Shown here: positions 32,622-36,422 of the stretch, in pieces
Position numbering within the stretch: the stretch's first letter is position 1
Layout: each line of letters begins with the position of its first letter
From: Porphyromonadaceae bacterium UBA4277
GTDB lineage: Bacteria > Bacteroidota > Bacteroidia > Bacteroidales > Muribaculaceae
Length of the DNA: 36,422 nucleotides
Direction of reading: 5' to 3'
Assembly: GCA_002395965.1 (NCBI GenBank)
Contig: DGVT01000030.1
Span: 28,968 to 65,389 of the forward strand
The notes under the pieces: generated by a model
What the model was told of the DNA's origin: nothing
The model's database searches: none
The model's input: the letters and a program-made list of their open reading frames with translations, nothing else
Program-made: the position numbers and the translations under genes

Positions 32622-34559
32622 ATGAACAGGTTTTTTACAACTCTTGCTCTTGCCCTGATAATGAGCCTGAGCACATGGGCCGATGAGGCCGTATTCAACT
32701 TCAACACCAATGGCCTGACAATGTTCGACGGCATCACAGCAGTGTCCACGTCGAGCACCCACGACGGCGACATCACCACCACAGTTTCCACCACAGTCAA
32801 TGGCGTCACGCTCACCGTATCGCCATCGGGTGCCAACACGCCTAACCGCTTTTGGAAGGACTACAACCTCAATGCCGTGCAGCTGCGCCTCTACGGCGGC
32901 ACACTCGGCTTCAGTGCGCCCGAGGGCAAAGTAATCACCGGACTCACCTTCGACACCAGCACATGGAACGACCCCACAGCCAGCACAGGCCTCGTGAGCG
33001 AGAACCGCTGGAGCGGACAAGCAGCCAGCCTGACCCTCACCATCGATGGTCAACTGCGCATCAACTCCATCACCGTCACCTATGGTGAAGGCGGCGAAGT
33101 GATCATCGACCCCGATGCCGTGCAAGTCGATTCACTGCAAAAGATTCAGGATCTGACCGACGGCACCCTATTTCAATTCACCACCGAGAGCTATGTAAAC
33201 TACCGTAACGGCAAGTACCTATACTTGCAGCAGCACAACGCCGACGGCGACTGCTATGTGGCACTCATCTACGGCGACCTGGACAAGGACTACCAGATGG
33301 GAGACATCATCCCGGCCGGATGGAAAGGCAAGAAAAGCACCTACAAAACACTTGTTGAGGTGACCGATGCTACCGGCATGGCCGATGCCAACGGGCAAAT
33401 ATCGTCGTATTACACACAGCCTTTCGACTACACCGGCTACATGACATATATCGACGAGTCGATGGTTAACTACAAAGTCCTGCTCACCGGCACCACCATA
33501 AGCAACATAAATGGCAACTACTTCGACATCACTGCCACCGAAGACGGCAACACCATTACACTGCAAGGCTTTAACAAATTCGACATCGACCTGACTGAAG
33601 GCGGATTCGACATCGAAGCCATGGTGAGCATCTACGACGGCAATGTGCAGCTCTACCCCATCGGCCTGAAAAAGACCGAGATGCTGATGTGGAAAATATG
33701 GTACTACGGCGAGGACGGAATGCAGTGCACCGTGGCCGACGACATCTATGTTGACTACATCGACAATGAGAACAAGCTCATCTATGTTACCGACAATGCC
33801 ACCACAGTACTGTGGGACGAATATGCCGACTGGGGACTCACCTGGGACGAGCCCTGGACACCCGACTGGGCTGCCATCGACTGCGGCAACAATGACGACC
33901 TGTTCAACGCCATCAAGAACATGAGCATCATCAAGGGCGGAACACTCGACATCACACTGCAGGACAACAGCACCAACCCGCGCTTCATCGTCGCCAACAT
34001 GCCGCAAGCCGGACAAGGCCAGAAGCCCGAGATTGCCTACCGCAACGTAATGCTCACCGACACGCTCAACTCCAACGGCCGCGAAGTGCTCTTCATCACC
34101 GGCACCTATAACGACGGCAAACTCGAAGGCACCATCCAGGCCAGTGGCGTAAACCAGGCGATAGAGCTGTATGCCGAAGGCGAGGCCGGCAACACCGACT
34201 TCATCAACGGAGCCGAATACCTTGTCAAGGCCTACATAATCCAAAAGGAAGCATGGGAAGACTCACAAGCAGGTGCACCGGCACTCAAGAAGGGAGCTAA
34301 AGCCGCTGCCACTAAGCGCTCACACCGCAGGATGCCAATCGACAGCCCGGCATGGTTCACCAACTACGAAATCCACGCATTCCAGGCCACACAGCTGTCG
34401 GCCACAGCCATCACCGACATTGAGACCGCAAAGGCTACTTCGCAAGTCACCTATGTCAACGCTGCCGGACAGACGAGCAACACACCGTTCCACGGAGTGA
34501 ACATCGTTGTCACACGACGTGCCGACGGCTCGCAAACAATCACTAAGGTTATTAAATAA
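32622..34559 (+). CDS. secreted modular protein with OB-like domain and T9SS-like tail
   Basis: 645 aa. Signal peptide 1-20 (TLALALIMSLSTWA). Residues 22-160 are a beta-rich module that resembles, in position and style, the start of the protein at 544. Residues about 166-345 hold an OB-like domain (LTDGTLFQFTTESYV ... YQMGDIIPAGWKGKKSTY), the same module as in that protein. Residues 355-590 are unassigned and rich in Asp and Trp, with a short basic patch (KKGAKAAATKRSHRR) near 556-570. The last ~50 residues, AITDIETAKA followed by YVNAAGQTSNTPFHGVNIV, closely match the tail of the 544 protein and look like a T9SS sorting signal. No catalytic motif was seen. It is followed by a kinase gene after 51 bases with no terminator visible. 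Confidence 0.85.
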   Translation: MNRFFTTLALALIMSLSTWADEAVFNFNTNGLTMFDGITAVSTSSTHDGDITTTVSTTVNGVTLTVSPSGANTPNRFWKDYNLNAVQLRLYGGTLGFSAPEGKVITGLTFDTSTWNDPTASTGLVSENRWSGQAASLTLTIDGQLRINSITVTYGEGGEVIIDPDAVQVDSLQKIQDLTDGTLFQFTTESYVNYRNGKYLYLQQHNADGDCYVALIYGDLDKDYQMGDIIPAGWKGKKSTYKTLVEVTDATGMADANGQISSYYTQPFDYTGYMTYIDESMVNYKVLLTGTTISNINGNYFDITATEDGNTITLQGFNKFDIDLTEGGFDIEAMVSIYDGNVQLYPIGLKKTEMLMWKIWYYGEDGMQCTVADDIYVDYIDNENKLIYVTDNATTVLWDEYADWGLTWDEPWTPDWAAIDCGNNDDLFNAIKNMSIIKGGTLDITLQDNSTNPRFIVANMPQAGQGQKPEIAYRNVMLTDTLNSNGREVLFITGTYNDGKLEGTIQASGVNQAIELYAEGEAGNTDFINGAEYLVKAYIIQKEAWEDSQAGAPALKKGAKAAATKRSHRRMPIDSPAWFTNYEIHAFQATQLSATAITDIETAKATSQVTYVNAAGQTSNTPFHGVNIVVTRRADGSQTITKVIK

Positions 34560-34610
34560 CCAAACTCTAAACACAGCCCCACAATCACCACATTACAACC
34601 CATTTACAGC

Positions 34611-36284
34611 ATGATTGAAGATCTTAAAATTTACTGCAAGAACACCGAGGAATACATCCCAATCGACGGCGGTGAAAGCCTCTACAACATTTTCAACACA
34701 CTCAAGTCACGCATCACCATCGAGCCGCTATGCGCCATGGTGAACAACAAGAGCGAGGACCTGTCATTCCGCGTCTATGGGCCAAAACATGTGGAGTTTG
34801 TGGGGCTTGAAAACATTTTCGGACGGCGAGCCTATGTGCGATCGCTGTGCATGGTGCTTTACAAAGCCATCAACGACCTCTACCCCGGCAAGCGACTGCG
34901 CATCGAGCACTCGATAGGCAACGGCTTCTTCTGCCAGCTCAAGCACGATGCAGAACCGCTCACCCGGCAAGTCATCACTGCAATCAAGAAGCGCATGACC
35001 GAGATCATCAAGCAGGACATGCCATTCCAGCGACGCGAACGGCTCACCAGCGACGTGATTGAGATGTTCAAGCTGCAAGGGCTGCACGACAAAGTGAGGC
35101 TGCTGAGCACCGTGAGCGACATGTACACGATCTACTACAAGCTCGACGACATCATCGACAGCTTCTACGGGCCGCTCGTGCCCAGCACAGGAATGCTGAA
35201 GGTGTTCGACCTCGTGCCCTATGAAAACGGCATGCTACTGCTGCCGCCGCTGCTCACCGACCGGTCCAAGCCTAAGACTGCGGTCAAGATGCCCAAGATG
35301 TTCAAGGCATTCACCGACCACAAGGTGTTTAACGACGTTATCGGCATCGACGATGTGGGGCGCCTCAACGAAGTGGCCAAGACTAAAGGAGTGCCAATGC
35401 TGATTAATGTGGCCGAAGCACTGCACAACAAGATGTTCGACAGCATTGCCAGCGACATTGCCAAGCGTTTCAAGAAGGGTGAAGCACGCATCGTGCTCAT
35501 CGCAGGACCGTCGTCGAGCGGAAAGACCACATCGAGCAAGCGACTGGCCATTCAGCTGGTGACCAACTACATCTTCCCAAAGGTGATTGAGCTCGACAAC
35601 TACTTCGTGGACCGCGAGCACACACCGCGCGACGCATCGGGCGACTACGACTACGAGTCGCTCTACGCACTCGACCTGGAGCAATTCAACTCCGACCTTA
35701 ACGACCTGATTGCCGGCAAGGAGGTGAAAATGCCCACCTACAACTTCACTACCGGGCAGCGCGAATACCGCGGCAACACCCTCACACTGAAGGACAACGA
35801 AATTCTGCTCATCGAGGGCATTCACGGCCTCAATCCGGAGCTGACAAAGCAAATTCCCGAGAAACTGAAGTTCCGCCTCTATGTGAGTGCGCTCACCACA
35901 CTCAACATCGACGACCACAACTGGGTACCCACCAGCGACAACCGCCTGTTGCGCCGCATCATACGCGATGTGAAATACCGCGGTGCTACGGCCAAAGACA
36001 CCATTGCACGATGGGCAAGCGTGCGACGCGGCGAAGAGAAATGGATCTTCCCCTACCAGGAAAATGCCGACGCCACATTCAACTCCTCGCTCATCTTTGA
36101 GCTGGCCGCTATCAAGACCGAAGCCGTGCAAGCTCTGCGACAAGTGCCGTCTAACGTGCCCGAATATGCCGAGGCCAACCGCCTGCTGCGCTTCTTGAGC
36201 TACTTTGAGCCGCTGGCAAAGACCGACATTCCCAGCACGAGCCTGCTGCGCGAATTCCTGGGCGGCAGCAGCTTCAACTATTAA
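34611..36284 (+). CDS. uridine kinase/PRK-family nucleoside kinase with ThrRS-like N-terminal domain
   Basis: 557 aa. Residues about 1-60 resemble a TGS-type domain. Residues 60-200 resemble the ThrRS/AlaX second additional domain (LRIEHSIGNGFFCQL). The C-terminal half is a P-loop kinase of the phosphoribulokinase/uridine kinase family. Its Walker A is GPSSSGKTT at 299-307, followed by VIELDNYFVDREHTPRD and EILLIEGIHGLNPEL. Such fusions are usual in Bacteroidales and are annotated as nucleoside kinases. The true substrate is not certain; the His/Cys residues of an active editing site are not evident. It is probably transcribed with the preceding gene, and no terminator was seen directly after it. 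Confidence 0.9.
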   Translation: MIEDLKIYCKNTEEYIPIDGGESLYNIFNTLKSRITIEPLCAMVNNKSEDLSFRVYGPKHVEFVGLENIFGRRAYVRSLCMVLYKAINDLYPGKRLRIEHSIGNGFFCQLKHDAEPLTRQVITAIKKRMTEIIKQDMPFQRRERLTSDVIEMFKLQGLHDKVRLLSTVSDMYTIYYKLDDIIDSFYGPLVPSTGMLKVFDLVPYENGMLLLPPLLTDRSKPKTAVKMPKMFKAFTDHKVFNDVIGIDDVGRLNEVAKTKGVPMLINVAEALHNKMFDSIASDIAKRFKKGEARIVLIAGPSSSGKTTSSKRLAIQLVTNYIFPKVIELDNYFVDREHTPRDASGDYDYESLYALDLEQFNSDLNDLIAGKEVKMPTYNFTTGQREYRGNTLTLKDNEILLIEGIHGLNPELTKQIPEKLKFRLYVSALTTLNIDDHNWVPTSDNRLLRRIIRDVKYRGATAKDTIARWASVRRGEEKWIFPYQENADATFNSSLIFELAAIKTEAVQALRQVPSNVPEYAEANRLLRFLSYFEPLAKTDIPSTSLLREFLGGSSFNY

Positions 36285-36323
36285 GAGGGTGTGTCATAAT
36301 TCAGAAAAAGCGTTGAAAACGCA

Positions 36324-36422
36324 GGCGCATCGAAGATGCGACCATTTCTTTAACACCATGCAAGCAACATCGAAGATGTGCGCAGCTTGGTGAGAGACAG
36401 CGACTTAAAAGGTGCTTCGAAG
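36324..36422. repeat. intergenic repeat region with mini-hairpins, dispersed repeat copy 2 (cut by window end)
   Basis: CGCATCGAAGATGCG (about 36326-36340) and ACATCGAAGATGT (36368-36379 region) are two small hairpins sharing the same core ATCGAAGAT. TGCGCAGCTTGGTGA (36379-36393) then starts the copy of the repeat also present at 23725-23776. The sequence runs off the window end, so its full length is unknown. No coding sequence was recognised in 36285-36422. Confidence 0.6.

Noticed and set aside
33219..34244. 341-codon minus-strand frame
   Set aside because: Antisense to the secreted modular protein gene, with no promoter or family motif; a shadow frame.
35235..36143. 302-codon minus-strand frame
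   Set aside because: Antisense to the Walker A half of the nucleoside kinase-like gene; a shadow frame.
36285..36300. GAGGGTGTGTCATAA as a possible insertion-sequence end
   Set aside because: No matching inverted end, target duplication or transposase gene is present in the window.

Overview
The window reads as the chromosome of an anaerobic gut-type Bacteroidales bacterium (Muribaculaceae- or Prevotellaceae-like; the family is my inference). The signs are promoters of the Bacteroidetes form TAnnTTTG with no Shine-Dalgarno sites, secreted proteins with type IX secretion (T9SS)-like C-terminal tails, acidic residues directly after lipoprotein cysteines, the parA-parB-DUF5683-transglycosylase gene order, and a succinate/acetate-type CoA-transferase. 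Coding DNA is moderately GC-rich, and only two genes lie on the minus strand.

Layout. 1-221 is the end of an M24 (aminopeptidase P-type) peptidase gene. 222-543 holds a promoter, a strongly folded non-coding stretch and a terminator-like hairpin, so it is a candidate small RNA or leader. 544-3027 is a large secreted modular protein. 3028-3249 is a compact regulatory region with a terminator, two direct repeats resembling DnaA boxes, and two outward-separated parS half-sites. It precedes parA, parB, a DUF5683 membrane protein, a LysM lytic transglycosylase and surE (3250-8641). A second run carries nhaD, gltX, a predicted outer-membrane protein and waaA (8839-14079). The minus-strand pair CoA-transferase and MscS-type channel (14160-18210) faces panB (18386-19207).

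19208-32519 is the accessory part. An operon at 19475-23589 encodes a small protein with a T9SS-like tail, a secreted protein with a caspase-like (clan CD) core, and a probably surface-exposed DUF2135 lipoprotein. Two tandem BspA-like (DUF285) proteins follow (23929-29617). Both end in a dockerin whose DNA is almost identical between the two genes although the rest has diverged. Next come a WG-repeat lipoprotein and a small overlapping pair, GYF_2/CD225 and DUF2752. 32622-34559 encodes a second secreted modular protein related in domains and tail to the one at 544-3027, and 34611-36284 is a nucleoside kinase-like gene. The window ends in an intergenic repeat.

How it fits together. The housekeeping blocks cover chromosome partition, cell-wall turnover, Na+/H+ balance, Kdo transfer, pantothenate synthesis and acid fermentation. 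The accessory block looks devoted to the cell surface: putative peptidase, adhesion-type repeats, dockerins and export tails. The strongest candidate for something undescribed is the 19475-23589 operon. Two further points stand out: a pair of terminator hairpins built from the same blocks in permuted order, and the structured RNA candidate near the left end.
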